DNA of 64,000 nt, from positions 2,108,001 through 2,172,000 of the forward strand of contig CM066309.1 of the NCBI GenBank assembly GCA_033807695.1, read 5' to 3'. Every line of letters begins with the position of its first letter. Within the stretch, counting starts at the first letter, position 1. Under the pieces are notes generated by a model. It was given only the letters and a program-made list of their open reading frames with translations, ran no database searches and was not told the origin of the DNA. Shown here piece by piece: positions 29,366 through 41,096 of the stretch. A program made the position numbers and the translations under genes. The DNA comes from Daedaleopsis sinensis. Taxonomy: Eukaryota; Basidiomycota; Agaricomycetes; Polyporales; Polyporaceae.

Positions 29366-30071
29366 TGTTTGCTTCTACATTGGCATCAAGTTCACTTATA
29401 AGTTATTGTAATGTAATTTTACCAGCACACCCCTCACAAGATATCCTTCATCGTCTCTATTGAGCTGTAAAGCTGTACATTGTACTTCAACAAGAGGAAT
29501 CTCTCGTTTGCAAATTTGAAATGATCAATATCGGTGCCTTCGGCATGTACCTCCGAGGGCATCCCTGCGCCGAGTGATCCCTGAGGTACTTGAATGAACA
29601 ACTGACATCTTGTCGACTCTACGTGCTGTGCTACAGCGTATACAAAATGCAGCTCGGGCTAAATAAGCAAACCGCCTTTCGCGTTAAGTAACGAGCCTAA
29701 TCGGCGCTCGATGACACAAGCTGTGCGGGCGTTCTAAGGAGTAAGAAGAGCCGCAATTTCAAGAGCCTGTTCTTCTCTTCGCCGCATGACTGTCGCCACT
29801 ACTCCCGAGCCCAGTCGGAGCACTGAGTACTGAGTACTGACTCGCTGGCAGTGCCCTCGGTCAGTCGAGCACGTGTCATGAGTAATCGCGCATTTCTTGC
29901 GGTTACCGTGGACTTAAAAGATTCGGATGGCATGCCAGTGGGCTCCGAGCCCCATTCCCCATTCCCTCGGTCCAACTCTCCGAGTCAGCGCTGCGGCTTA
30001 CTCACACCGTCTGCCCCTTGACCACCGCACAACACAGCATATCATCCATAGCGCCATCCTGTAACCACATC
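29366..30071. other. Intergenic, promoter of the DUF1348 gene
   Basis: About 700 bp. It contains three tandem heptamers at 29824-29844 (listed separately) and a pyrimidine-rich leader before the ATG. No coding signal. Confidence 0.45.
29824..29844. repeat. Three tandem heptamers TGAGTAC, TGAGTAC, TGACTCG
   Basis: Directly adjacent heptamers, the third diverged by two changes, about 230 bp upstream of the DUF1348 start. TGACTC is the half-site recognised by Gcn4/AP-1-type bZIP factors, so this may be a regulatory array; it may equally be a chance microrepeat. Confidence 0.4.
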
Positions 30072-30742
30072 ATGGCAGGCATCGTACCCCCCTTCACGGC
30101 CGAGACCGCGCAGCAGAAGGTCAAGATCGCGCAGGATCTCTGGAACACCAAGAACCCGGAGAAGGTCTCGCTCGCATACACGGTGCGCGGCCCCGATTCG
30201 GATGTCGTCTGCTCATCTGATATCATCTACCTATTGAACATGTCCGTCGTGCAGCCCGATACCGTGTGGCGTAACCGCGACAGCTTCATGAAGGGCCGCG
30301 AGGAGGTCGTCCGGTTCCTCACGAAGAAGTGGGAGAAGGAAAACGGGTACAGACTCCGCAAGGAGCTCTTCGCGTTCATGGACAACAAGATCGCCGTCCA
30401 GGTGCGGCCCTCTCTTTTCCTCGGGCCGAGTCTGCTATCTCAGAGTGCTGACACGCCTTTCTCGGTAGTTCTTCTACGAGTGGTATGAGACTAAGCCTGA
30501 CGGGACAAGGCAATGGTACCGCTGCTACGGCTTAGAGGTAAGTGTATGGCGTGAAACCCCGGTAGGTTTTGTCAATGACGCTGACGTCCATCCTTGTGGT
30601 GTAGGACTGGACGTTTGCCGAGGACGGGCGCATGAAGAAACGGCAGATGAGCGGGAACGATGTCCCCATCTCCGAGGAGGAGCGCTGGTTCAAGGACGGC
30701 GTCGACGTGAACTCATTCCCCATTTCGGACAAGCATCTGTGA
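30072..30742 (+). CDS. DUF1348 / NTF2-like (SnoaL-fold) small protein
   Basis: Cytosolic protein of about 154 residues. ATG at 30072 gives MAGIVPPFTAETAQQKVKIA, then NPEKVSLAYT, PDTVWRNRDSFMKGREEVV, YRLRKELFAFMDNKIAVQ, FFYEWYETKPDG, YRCYGLEDWTFAEDGRM and NDVPISEEERWF, following the DUF1348 family of bacteria and fungi end to end. Stop TGA at 30740-30742 is directly followed by TAA. Intron 1 (30183-30254, 72 nt) is a multiple of three and has no stop, so reading through it adds 24 residues inside the conserved AYT-PDTVWRNR junction; the family sequence shows it should be removed. The fold is cone-shaped NTF2-like; the biochemical role is unknown. Confidence 0.85.
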
Positions 30743-31402
30743 TAATACTGTGGATGGTGATACTTACATAGCGATCGCTAGCTGGAAGAGCCGGGTGTGG
30801 ATGTTCACTAGAGGCCGGATCATCACAGAAGAACATAATCACCAATTGGTACTCACATGTACACATGGTCCTGGTGGGAGGAGGCGAATTCATTAATATT
30901 GATGTTCGGCTGCTCTCGTCGCGGTCTTGAATACACAACTTGAAAGTCCGACAATATATAGTGAGCGATATGACACATGGTACAGGTAAACATACTACAT
31001 AGTTGCACAACACGACAACACGCGACGGATAATCATGTACAAGAAGGGTGAAGAATAGAGCGAACTGTAAACAAAGACGTGTAGTAGACGTAGACGTAGA
31101 CGTAGGACGTATCGGAAGAGAACACAACTAGATCGCGAGGACTCCGAGGAGTGAGCATGCGAGGAATGCAGGTAGCCATAGGTCGAGTAGGATCCGACGA
31201 CGACCTGAAACCCTGAAGACAACCCCACCCGCCAGACGCACACCTGTGCCCTCAATAATATACACCACAACCCGCAGACACCCGCGAACAACCATAGCCG
31301 CACATAACAAAGTCCCGTAGCTTCTCTTGCTGCCGCGTGCCGGAGGTTTCCTTGTGATCCCTCCGCAGCGCAGGTACCATCACACCGCGTTCGCATTCGC
31401 GT
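30743..31402. other. Convergent 3' intergenic region with a TAGACG microrepeat
   Basis: 660 bp between two gene ends. TAGACG occurs three times in tandem at 31085-31102. No gene or RNA seen. The minus-strand frames across it are extensions past the C2H2 gene stop. Confidence 0.4.
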
Positions 31403-33278
31403 TCACATCTCCATCTCCATCTCCATCCCGTCCCACTCCTCCTCCTCGATCTTCCCGTTCCCCATCTGGCTCTTCCACGCGCGCGACGTGAATCCAAACC
31501 GACCACGTCCTCCGACCGCTGCGTCCCCATCCATGCCGTCAACGTCGACGTACTCGGCTACGGCCTCGGCCTCGTCCGGCTCCCTCTCGCGCTCGTCGCT
31601 GTCCATGTCGACGCTGCCGCTCCTGCTGCGGGAGCGCGAATCAGAGCGCAGCAACGAGCGCGGGAGGCTCCAGCCCCCCGCGCCTTCCGAGAACGAACGT
31701 CCGAATCCAGGGGCGGAGTATGCCGCCGAGCCGGCGGACGAGCGGAACGAGGACTGCGCGAAGCCAACCGAGACGGGCGAGCTCCAGGCGTCCGAGACGG
31801 ACGCCCCGCTGACGAAGCTGTAGGCACCGTCGGCGTGCGGCTCGCGATACATCTCGCGACCGACTGGGACCGGGACGGGCGCAGAGCTGTGTTGGGCGGA
31901 TGCCGGGTGGCCCGAGATGACGCTCGCTGGGTTGTTCAAGCTCGAGCTCGTCCGAACTGGGATCACATGGATATCTGGCTGGGAGCTCGAGACAGTGGGG
32001 ACACCGACGACCCCTGGGCGGACTTGAGTGATACCGCCGGAGCTCGGGATGGCATAATCATGGATACGGGGGCCCGCCGAGGGAGAGCGCCCAGTGCTCG
32101 TTGCTGCACCTGAGCCGGAACTAGAAGAGAGGAAGGAGGGAGCAGGGACAGAGCTCGACGTCGGATAGGCGATAGAGTGGTCGAGAGACGCCGATGACGC
32201 GCGGGCCTTTGTCGTGGTTCTCCCATCGTGGATGATGTTCGCAGGATCCGGGGGAGGCAAGAGGCCGCCAGAGAGGAAGGAAGGCCACAATGAACGATCT
32301 TCCGGCAAGGAGGTCCCTCCCGACGTTGAAGGCGCCAAATGAGAGAGGATGGCTGCAGCCTAGTGACTGATGAGAATAAGGATTATAGGAGGAGAATTGA
32401 ACGCTGCTGACCTCAAGCAACTGGACCTGCTGGTGTTTGCTCAGCAGAAACTTTGATGCTTCACGCCAATGCGGAGAGTGTTCCCAACGGTGTTTGATCA
32501 GGCATGAAGGGTGCCGGTAGACCTAGAAATGTGTCAACACCTCTGTCTATCACGGTGCACAGCGTTCCTGAAGACGCAAAGTTCGCATTTTGCAACCGGG
32601 AGGAATCATGGGGTAGGGCAAAGATCCGTAAACGGATAAAACAAAACTGTACTGACCTTCGAACAGCTCTCACACTTGAAGATAGTGCCTCTCTTCTTCC
32701 CTGCCTTAGTCACACTGACTCCAGCGCCGTTAATCTCCGTCTTTGTAGGAGCCGCTGGAGCCGCCTCGTTCAAGACGACATCATCGTCCCTGTCCTCGAT
32801 CTTGGGCACGGGAGCCGGGGAAGCTGACGAGAGAAGGCCGCTGGCAGAAGCCAAGGTTGTCCCGGTGTGGGGAATGCCCTGGGGAGGGGGCGATCCAGAA
32901 AGGGATAGAGTTGCGAGAGATGACAGTGCCGCAGCAGCCGTCTGCAGCATTACAGGTCTAGAGAAGGACAATTGATTGGAGATAGGAGACGTGAAATGGG
33001 ACAACGCACGAAGGTCGACTTTGTGCCTCTCGTGCATCGCTCAACCTCCTTCTAGCTTGACCTGTGGACGACAGTCGGCGGTGCTTCATAGCAGCATGAA
33101 CCTTTGAGGTGCCTCCGACGCTGCCTCCGACGCTGCTTCCACCTGCTCCAAAGCTGCTGGAGCCATTGTAACTGCCTGTGGCGACTGTACTGTCGACGGA
33201 GGAATCTCGGGCAAGGATAGGTCGAGCTGTAGTGGCGGCCTCGACGAGGGAGAACAGACCCTGTCCCGTGCTAGACAT
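31403..33278 (-). CDS. C2H2 zinc-finger transcription regulator with long disordered tail
   Basis: Start ATG at 33278 gives MSSTGQGLFSLVEAATTARP. A low-complexity N-terminal half (SASPAPVPKIEDRDDDVV) leads to one C2H2 finger split by an intron: FKCESCSK then VYRHPSCLIKHRWEH, CX2C with HX3H. The next residues, SPHWREASKFLLSKHQQVQLLEAAAILSHLA, form a conserved helical extension seen next to this finger in fungal regulators. The finger's second half is one exon (acceptor about 32541); an intron follows QVQLLE. The last exon encodes a Ser/Pro-rich region, an RS-rich patch (SDSRSRSRSGSVDMDSDERERE) and a C-terminal Glu-Met repeat (EMEMEM) with TGA at 31403-31405. It shares its promoter with the ABCC transporter. 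Confidence 0.85.
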
Positions 33279-33984
33279 CTTGTGGAAGCGTTGTTAGCGG
33301 GACAATAGAGAGAAGAGAGAATGGAACGTACGGCAGATGTGTTGTCGGAGGTAACAGGCTCAGCCAAGGACTAGTGATAGCGGTTGGAATGCAGACGTGG
33401 CTAGTGAAAGACAAGGATACGAAGAACTATGAGTGCGAGGGGGCGACATGTGGTGGGCGGGGACGGGGCTTGTCACATTGGGCGATCAGCAGCGAGCAGC
33501 CATGGTGGACGAGGACAGCAGCGACGGAGGGGACAAGGACGACTTGGGCAGTCCTCCAGACATTACCCATTCAAAGTCCGCCCAAATTCAATACCCTTGC
33601 CTCTTCTGGCATCTGCCCGCCCGCTCGGCGGGCGATGTCTAATCCTTGCCGGCGGGGCGGGCGTTCCTCGGCCTTGAGCTGGGTTTAGCCGTCGGCCGAT
33701 AGTAGGCAGACGCGCGGGGAGCTGCGCCGGAGCGCAACGAGTCAATTCAGCGGGCGTCTGGCTGGTTTAACATCAAATAACGCCAAATCGGTGACCGCTG
33801 ATTGGGCGAGTCGTTGGGCGTCTCGAGGGCCGAGGGATACAAACCACTTTTACGCTATATGAAAAGGGAGTGGGAAGCTCGCTCCGGCCGGCAGGAGTAC
33901 GGATGTGTATGTGGATGCGGCCACCAGCTATAACTAGAGGACCTCGGTGGTCACCCCGAGCGCATCACCTCCCCCTCCCTGCAC
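33279..33984. promoter_or_regulatory. Divergent promoter region, C2H2 regulator (-) and ABCC transporter (+)
   Basis: 706 bp between the two start codons. It is GC-rich in the centre and contains a 7-bp inverted repeat CGCCCGC-TCG-GCGGGCG at 33618-33634, with another GGGGCGGGCG box about 20 bp further. Such GC boxes resemble sites for C2H2 factors, so self-regulation by the neighbouring regulator is conceivable. Confidence 0.45.
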
Positions 33985-36900
33985 ATGTGGAACCCCTTTC
34001 ATCCATCGCCAGCACCGCCGGCCTATGGCGAGGGCAAGGTTGTCCCCGAAATCAACTCGTCGTGAGTACTGACTAGCTCGTTTTGGTTCGAGGGGCCTTC
34101 CAAATGCTCGGCACTGCAATTCAGACACACTTCGCAACCTCGGCAACCTTCTCTTCTTAGCCACACGCCGGGGCATCATTAACATTGTCCGTCTCGTCGT
34201 ATACTCGATGCTTCTTTTATTCTCACCAGCATCTACCGCTAACTCTATGGCTACCGGGATACATCCTAAAACAGACGACTGACATGCTGTACTTGCAGGC
34301 CACTCTCGCGACTACTCTTCTCCTGGTTGGACCCTTTGTTGTCTGTCGGTTTCTCACGACCTCTAGAGAAAGAAGGTGACAGATTGCCTTCCCGGCGACC
34401 GCTCTCATGCTGAAATTTCCCTACTAGATTTTTGGACTCTGCCAAACAATCGGCTGACCGCTCCCCTCACCGAGCGGGTAGAACATGCATTCTATAAACG
34501 CTGTCCTCCAGAGGAACGCCCGGCTTTCGTTGAAAATTCTGCTTCTAACACACATGGTGAAGAGGTCACGCGCCATTCGTCCACCACAACCACGTCGCCT
34601 GCGGTCGACGAGAAGGATCCGAAGGCTGACCTCGAAGACCGCAAAGGTGGCGCGAAGAAGAAGCCCAAGCACGACGCTTCCTTGATGAAGGCTCTTTACA
34701 ACGTTTACTGGCTGGAATTCTGGACTGGCGGCATTTTGAAACTGTTCTCTGGTGTGTTCTACTATATGCCACTGTATTGCGTTCGCTCGAGGACTTACAC
34801 CTGTGCGTGTCTGTAGATACTCTGAACACGACAACTCCTCTCGTCAACCAACTTCTGCTCTCATGGCTCACTTCTTCTTACATATACCACCGCGCAAGCG
34901 AGGAGCAGCGTGCTGCGCTCGGACTGCAGCAGCCGCAGGGAATTGGTTATGGGATCGGTCTTGGATTCGCTGTCTTCATCATGCAAGGTGTGTGTATATG
35001 ACCATTGGCTCCTTAGACCCACTCGCTGATAGTACTCTTCAACAGAGGCGTCAAGTCTGGTATGTACCTTAACCATGATATAGATTTTCGACGCTGACCA
35101 GAAGTATCAGATGTCAAACCACTATTTCATGGGTGAGTACCCGCGTAGATGTTGCTTTCTGTCTCTAAACCCCGATGCAGTGTCGCAGACGAACGGTCTA
35201 TGTCTCCGTACAAGCGTGAGTATCAATTGTGTTCTACATCTGGCCGTACGAGTCTGACCCAATAGATATACAGGTCATAGGTGCAGTCTTCCGGAAATCG
35301 CTCCGACTGAGTGGACGGGCCCGACTCGATCACAGCGTGGGGCAGATCACGACCATGATCTCGACTGACTCGGCTAGGCTCGATCGCGTTGCCTCCGCCA
35401 TCCACAAGTGAGTTCCATTCTCGTCCTATCGCTGCACATAATGCTGAACTCCGATGCAGTCTCTGGGTTGCGCCGATTCAAGTATGTATAGCCACAGTTG
35501 ATCTGCACATATCCCGAGTTGATCATTATGACCTGGTCCATAGATTGCCCTGGGCATCGGTCTGCTCATACGCAACGTGAGTCGTTGCCGTTACGTGCGA
35601 CTTGCTTGACACGCTCTGACGTCCCGTCTAGCTCGGGGTTTCTGCCTTGGTTGGATTAGCGGTATGCACACTCCATCTTCCGGTTGCGACAATCTAAAGT
35701 AACGAATGGATGCGTGCAACAGGTCCTGCTCATTGGGTTCCCGATTCAGATGTTTCTCGCAAGGACTATGTTCAACCAACGTAAGAAGGGTGTCGTTTAT
35801 ACCGACCAGCGTGTAAGGATGTCGACTGAGGTACGTCATAGCCACATGGTTATTACCCTGCCTGTGGCTCATCCCTCCTCACAGGTGCTTTCGGGCATTC
35901 GCCTCATCAAGTATTACGCTTGGGAGGCGTTCTACGCGCTCCAGGTCGGAAGCCTGCGTGAGCAAGAGGTATGGACGATCCGTCGTGTGGCGTACGTCTA
36001 TAGTGACTCTCTCACAATTCGGTTTATGACTGATGGCCCTTCGCCAACTTGGTTAGCGCGGCACGGTCGACGCTCATCGGTGTCGTTACCGTCATCCCGA
36101 TTTTGGCAACGGTGTTGTCTATTGTACGTGGCGCCCATTTGAACACCGGACCCACACCTGTCCATTCTGACACCGTCGCGCAACCTTCCAGGTCACATAT
36201 GCGCTCACAGGCCACTCGCTCGACGTCGCTATCATCTTCAGTTCCGTACAGTACCTCGGGGTGAGTTTTTCTCCTGCCCTCGCGCCGACCCACTACTGTC
36301 CTGCATCATCGTGTACTGATCCTTCCCAGATCATCCGTACCCCGCTCATCTTCTTCCCGATCGTCATCGCCGCCTCGGCAGACGCGATCGTCGCGCTCCG
36401 TCGCATTTCCACGTTCCTCCGCGCAGAGGAGCTCGCCGTGCCATACACGATCGACCCATCCAGCGACGTCGCACTGGACGTCGAGGGGGACTTCACCTGG
36501 GAAACCGTCCGCAAAAATAATGCACAGCCCAAGTTCGGGCACGGCAAAGGCGGAGCGGCGAAGAAGGGTAAGGACAGCAAGGATAAAGACCAGGCGAAGA
36601 AGCGGGGGAAGAAGGATGCTGCTCCGGTTCTACCGAAGACCGCTGACGACGTTGAGCTGGATGAGAAGAAGGAGGAGACGGAGGAGAAGCCGTTCGAGCT
36701 CACCAATCTGAAGCTCCGGGTTCCCAAAGGCTCTTTCGTCGCCATCGTAGGTCGCGTGGGTTCAGGCAAGGTGCGTGATTCGTGTGCTGCGATCGACCAT
36801 TCCCTATAACTCTTGACCGTCCTTAGAGTTCGCTATTGCAAGCACTAATCGGAGAGATGAGGAAGACGCGTGGAGACGTACGTATACATATAATCGGACC

Positions 36901-39900
36901 ACAATAATCGCTCTTACGATGTTTTAACTTGGACAGTGCGTCTTCTCAGCTACCGCCGCATATGTCCCCCAAGCGGCATGGATCATGAACGCCACCCTCC
37001 GCCAGAACGTCATTTTCGGTCAGGAAGAAAACGAAAAGAAGTATGGCTCTATACACGTTCTACCCATCAAGCTGGTCACTGACGCCGCATTCCATAGATT
37101 CCGCGACATTATTAAGGCCTGCTGCCTCGAGCCCGACCTCGACATGCTCCCGAACGGCGAGGAGACCGAGATCGGCGAGAAGGGCATCAACCTGAGCGGT
37201 GGGCAGAAGGCTCGCGTCTCGCTCGCGCGCGCCGCATACTCCGACGCGGACATTGTGCTCATGGACGACTCGCTCAGCGCGGTCGACTCCCACGTCGGCA
37301 AGAAGCTCCTGGACAACTGTCTGCTGCACGGCCCCCTCGCAGAGAAGACGCGTGTGCTCGTCACCCATGCGCTGCACGTCCTCGACAAGACGGACTACAT
37401 CTACGTCATGGAAGAGGGCACGATCGTGGAGCAGGGCACCTACGCCGTGAGTTTGACGAGTTCGTCGACGTTCGACTGACTGCTGAGTATGGCGCCGGAA
37501 ATTTGCAGGACCTCATGGTGAACGGCAACATGTTCTCGCGGCTCATGGAGGAGTACGGTAGCATGGAGAAGCAGGAAGAGAAGGAGGCTGAGGAGGAAGT
37601 GCTGCCAGAAAAGCTCAAGCGCAAGGACTCGCTGGCGGTTGCTCCCGTGCAGAAGACGACCCAGGCGCTCATGCAGGACGAGGAGCGTCTCACTGGCGCT
37701 GTCTCCTCGTCCGTGTACACTAGGTACTTCCGCTTCGCCGGCGGTGCGCTGGTGCTCCCTCTGGTTCTCACCTGGGTCATTCTCACTCAGGGGTCGCAAG
37801 GTGAGCTCGAACTGTGTGGTGAAGAAGTCTGTACGAAATGCGACGCTGACGTGCTTTGTTTGGGGCAGTCGCGAACAACTTGGTCCTTGGGTTCTGGACG
37901 TCCTCGACCATTCATGGGTTCAGCCAAGGGGACTACATGGGGACGTACGCTGCGCTTGGCGTGGCGACCGGTTTGTTCTCATTTGCGCTCAGTTTCACGG
38001 TCAGGTGAGTGGGGCACAGTGCTTTGTTGTGCAAGATACATTTGCTGAATTACACGTCTTGGCTCTCCAGTCAACTGAGTTTGACCGCCAGTCTCAGGAT
38101 GTACAAGACCGCGTTCATGGCTGTGGTCCGCTCCCCTATCTCGTTCTTCGACACGACACCATTAGGTGAGCGGCCGATGTCTCGAGGGAGTTGGGTGAAT
38201 GTATACTTATGGTATTACGACGCTAGGTCGTATCATGTCACGCTTATCAAAGGACCAAGATACCGTCGACACGGAACTTGCCATGATTGCGTTCCAGGTG
38301 AGCAGCGCAGAGTCTCATCGCACTCTCTAGTTCTAACCCCTGGCTTTGTGTAGCTGCTCCTCAATTGCAGTTCCGTCATCGGGACAGCGGGCTTGGTGTT
38401 CTACACCTTCCCGTATCTCGGGATCATATTCGTGCCGATGATCATCTTCTACTACATCGCTGCCTTGTATTATCGTCGCAGCTCTGTGGAGATGAAGCGT
38501 CTGGACTCGCTGCTCCGTTCAATCCTCTATGCATCTTACTCCGGTGAGTCCCCAGATGCCCAACATACTTGGCAGCCTCGACTAACTTCCACATCTCAGA
38601 AACCTTGACTGGCTTGAGTACCGTCCGTGCATACCACTCACAGGTGGGTTGTGCTACATAGTATCAGGTAGATGTCGACTGTATGCTAAGACTACCACAA
38701 CAGCATCGCTTCGTCAACAAGTCGGAGGAAGGTCTAGACCAGGAGAACAGAGCGTACTATATGACGATCGCTATACAGCGATGGCTTGGCGTCCGACTCG
38801 ACGTTCTCGGCAACTTTCTCATCCTTGGAATTTGTCTCTTCGCTGCTGGCTTCAGAAACAGCGTTGACCCTAGTAAGATCGGCGTCGTGCTCACGTACAC
38901 CCTCTCCAGTGAGTTCTGCCTACGTCCTTGGCGGAGCATTGATATCTGACACTGACAACGATATTGTTTGCGCGATCAGTCACACAGATGTTCTGTACGT
39001 TGCATCCGCCTACTCATTCTCCGCCTACTCATTCTCGGTACCTGTGCTCACTCCGCGGTTTTAGCCCAGCTCGTGTCGACATACGCCCAGAACGAGCAGA
39101 ACTTCAACGCCGTCGAGCGCATCCTGTACTACACCGAGTTGCCAAGCGAAGGGGCCGCTGTCACCCCCAATGACCCTCCGCCCTCCTGGCCCGAAGCGGG
39201 AGCGATCGAGTTCAAAGATGTCGAGATGGCGTACCGGCCGGGTCTCCCACCTGTGCTCAAGGGCGTCAGCTTCCAGGTCAAACCCGGAGAGAAGGTGAGC
39301 ATTCTCCGTAGAGTCGCCCACTTGAATATTTGGTTGAGGTTGTGAGTATAGGTTGGCATCGTCGGCCGGACGGGCGCGGGCAAAAGTTCGCTGCTGCAAG
39401 CGCTGTTCCGGGTGGTCAATGCGCAGACGGGCACGATCACCGTAGATGATCAGGACATCGCGAAGATCGGGCTGGACGTTCTTCGCGGACGGCTTGCGCT
39501 GGTTCCGCAGGACAGTTTGCTCTTCAAGGGCACGCTGCGAGAGAACTTGTGAGTACTACTTACAATATGCGGGGTTGGCTGTAGTGTTTAACGCGCTGCC
39601 GCCGCACTATAGGGACCCGCAGAACACGAGGACAGACGCGGAGATCCTCGACTCGCTGAAACGCGCTTGGTTGCTCCCGAGAGATGGCCCTGTGGATCCC
39701 GTCACAGAGTCCAAGTTCAGTCTTGACTCGACAGTTAGCGACGAAGGTAAATACCTTCTAGAGTGTCTCTTTGCTCCAGCGACTGACATCCGGTCGCACA
39801 GGCTCCAACTACAGTGCCGGTGAGAAGCAGCTGCTCGCTCTCTGCCGAGCGTTGGTCAAGAATAGTCGTATCATCGTCTTGGTGAGTAAATACACAGTTT

Positions 39901-40303
39901 CACGCGCTCGCAGCACTAAGATTAACAAAATATCAGGATGAGGCCACGAGCAGCGTCGACGTTGAGACCGACGCGAAGGTCCAACGCACCATTCAGAGCG
40001 AGTTCTCCTCATCTACCCTGCTCTGTATCGCTCATCGCCTGAACACGATCGGTATGTGTTCCCAATCCATCCTGTGTTCATCCGTACTCATCGCTTGGTG
40101 CAGTCTACTACGACCGCATCCTCGTTATGGACGCGGGGAAAGTGGCCGAGTTTGATACCCCGCTTAACCTCTTCGACAAGGAAGACTCCATTTTCCGCTC
40201 GCTGTGCAACGAGGCCAACCTCTCTCGACAAGACATCCTCAAAATCCGCTCGGGCGCCCAAGGCCCGTCCGTCCCCGCATCGAGCGCCGCTTCCGTTGCA
40301 TGA
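33985..40303 (+). CDS. ABC transporter, ABCC/MRP (Yor1-like) full transporter
   Basis: Multidrug or conjugate exporter with two TMD-NBD halves and no TMD0, about 1,440 residues. ATG at 33985 gives [19 protein letters not shown]; after a 227-nt intron (34072-34298) the frame continues [26 protein letters not shown], the standard ABCC entry. NBD1 has Walker A GRVGSGKSS (split by an intron), Q-loop [10 protein letters not shown], signature [15 protein letters not shown] and Walker [13 protein letters not shown], where aspartate replaces the catalytic glutamate as usual for ABCC NBD1. NBD2 has [52 protein letters not shown] and IAHRLNTI, so it should hydrolyse ATP. A lysine-rich insert ([19 protein letters not shown]) precedes NBD1. 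It ends [12 protein letters not shown] with TGA at 40301-40303. More than twenty introns, several around tiny exons. Confidence 0.92.
35046..35215 (+). other. Run of three tiny exons (14, 22 and 35 nt) in the ABCC gene
   Basis: Exons at 35046-35059 (AGGCGTCAAGTCTG), 35111-35132 and 35181-35215 are each bounded by AG and GT signals. Together with the preceding G they encode E-A-S-S-L, MSNHYFM and [12 protein letters not shown], which restores the conserved TMD1 segment EASSLMSNHYFM followed by [17 protein letters not shown] fourth small exon of 30 nt encodes [10 protein letters not shown] near 35633-35662. Based on frame and family pattern only. Confidence 0.65.
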
Positions 40304-41096
40304 CCGCCACGCACAACGCACTGATACTTGTCTGTTGACGACCCAAACACAATGCCGAACTCGACGCCGAGTCGTACTTTATCTATCTTTAATAGGATAC
40401 TCGGGATGTAATACCTGTAACACTTCATTACTAGCACTAGATGGCAATATGGACACGAATTGTTTGGACTGCACCACACCGATAGACCGAGACACTGTAG
40501 GGTATGGTCTTACGGTACATCTTCCGCATTACATATTCCACACCCAGATGTTGATCGAGTCACGGGTCGCACCCGAAGAGTCGACCAAGAGGTTGTCCTG
40601 ACGTCCGCAGTCAGCATGGCAGAATTACTAGGTACGGACAAACACGTAGTCTTACCGCACAGCTCGAGCCGAGGTTCGCATTACCTATCCACCCAGGTTC
40701 CCAGTAGACTGCAATTGCATGTATGAACAAGCCATCCAGAGGAGACACGCAGAGCACAGAGACGCACAGATGCCCTGTCCAAAGCCATTCGGCAGCCCGT
40801 TCAGCACCTCCTATGACCTTCGGCTCGTACAGACGTGATCCTACCGTGGGCGATCGAGGTCTATGCACATGTTAAAGGCTCTAAAGGCTCTATCCAGAGA
40901 AGCAACGGATATATTACATCACTCACTAGTACTCACTACCAGGTAAGTCCGCATGGTGCCTGCGTCATGTTCATAGATATCTCCTATAATAGTGACCGGC
41001 GGTCCGGCGACAATATCTGAGCTCCCTTTGGAAGCTACTCAAGCAGCCTCAAGCATCGCGTATTCTCCACTGTCCTGTGATCGGTCTCCTGCCGCT
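40304..41096. other. Convergent 3' intergenic region
   Basis: About 790 bp between the ABCC stop and the methyltransferase stop. Contains a short direct repeat (CTAAAGGCT twice near 40877-40893). No gene or RNA recognised. Confidence 0.4.

Noticed and set aside
33086..33367. An upstream start for the C2H2 gene (AEPVTSDNTSA)
   Set aside because: The codon at 33367 is TTG; the first ATG in frame is at 33278 and gives a sensible start.
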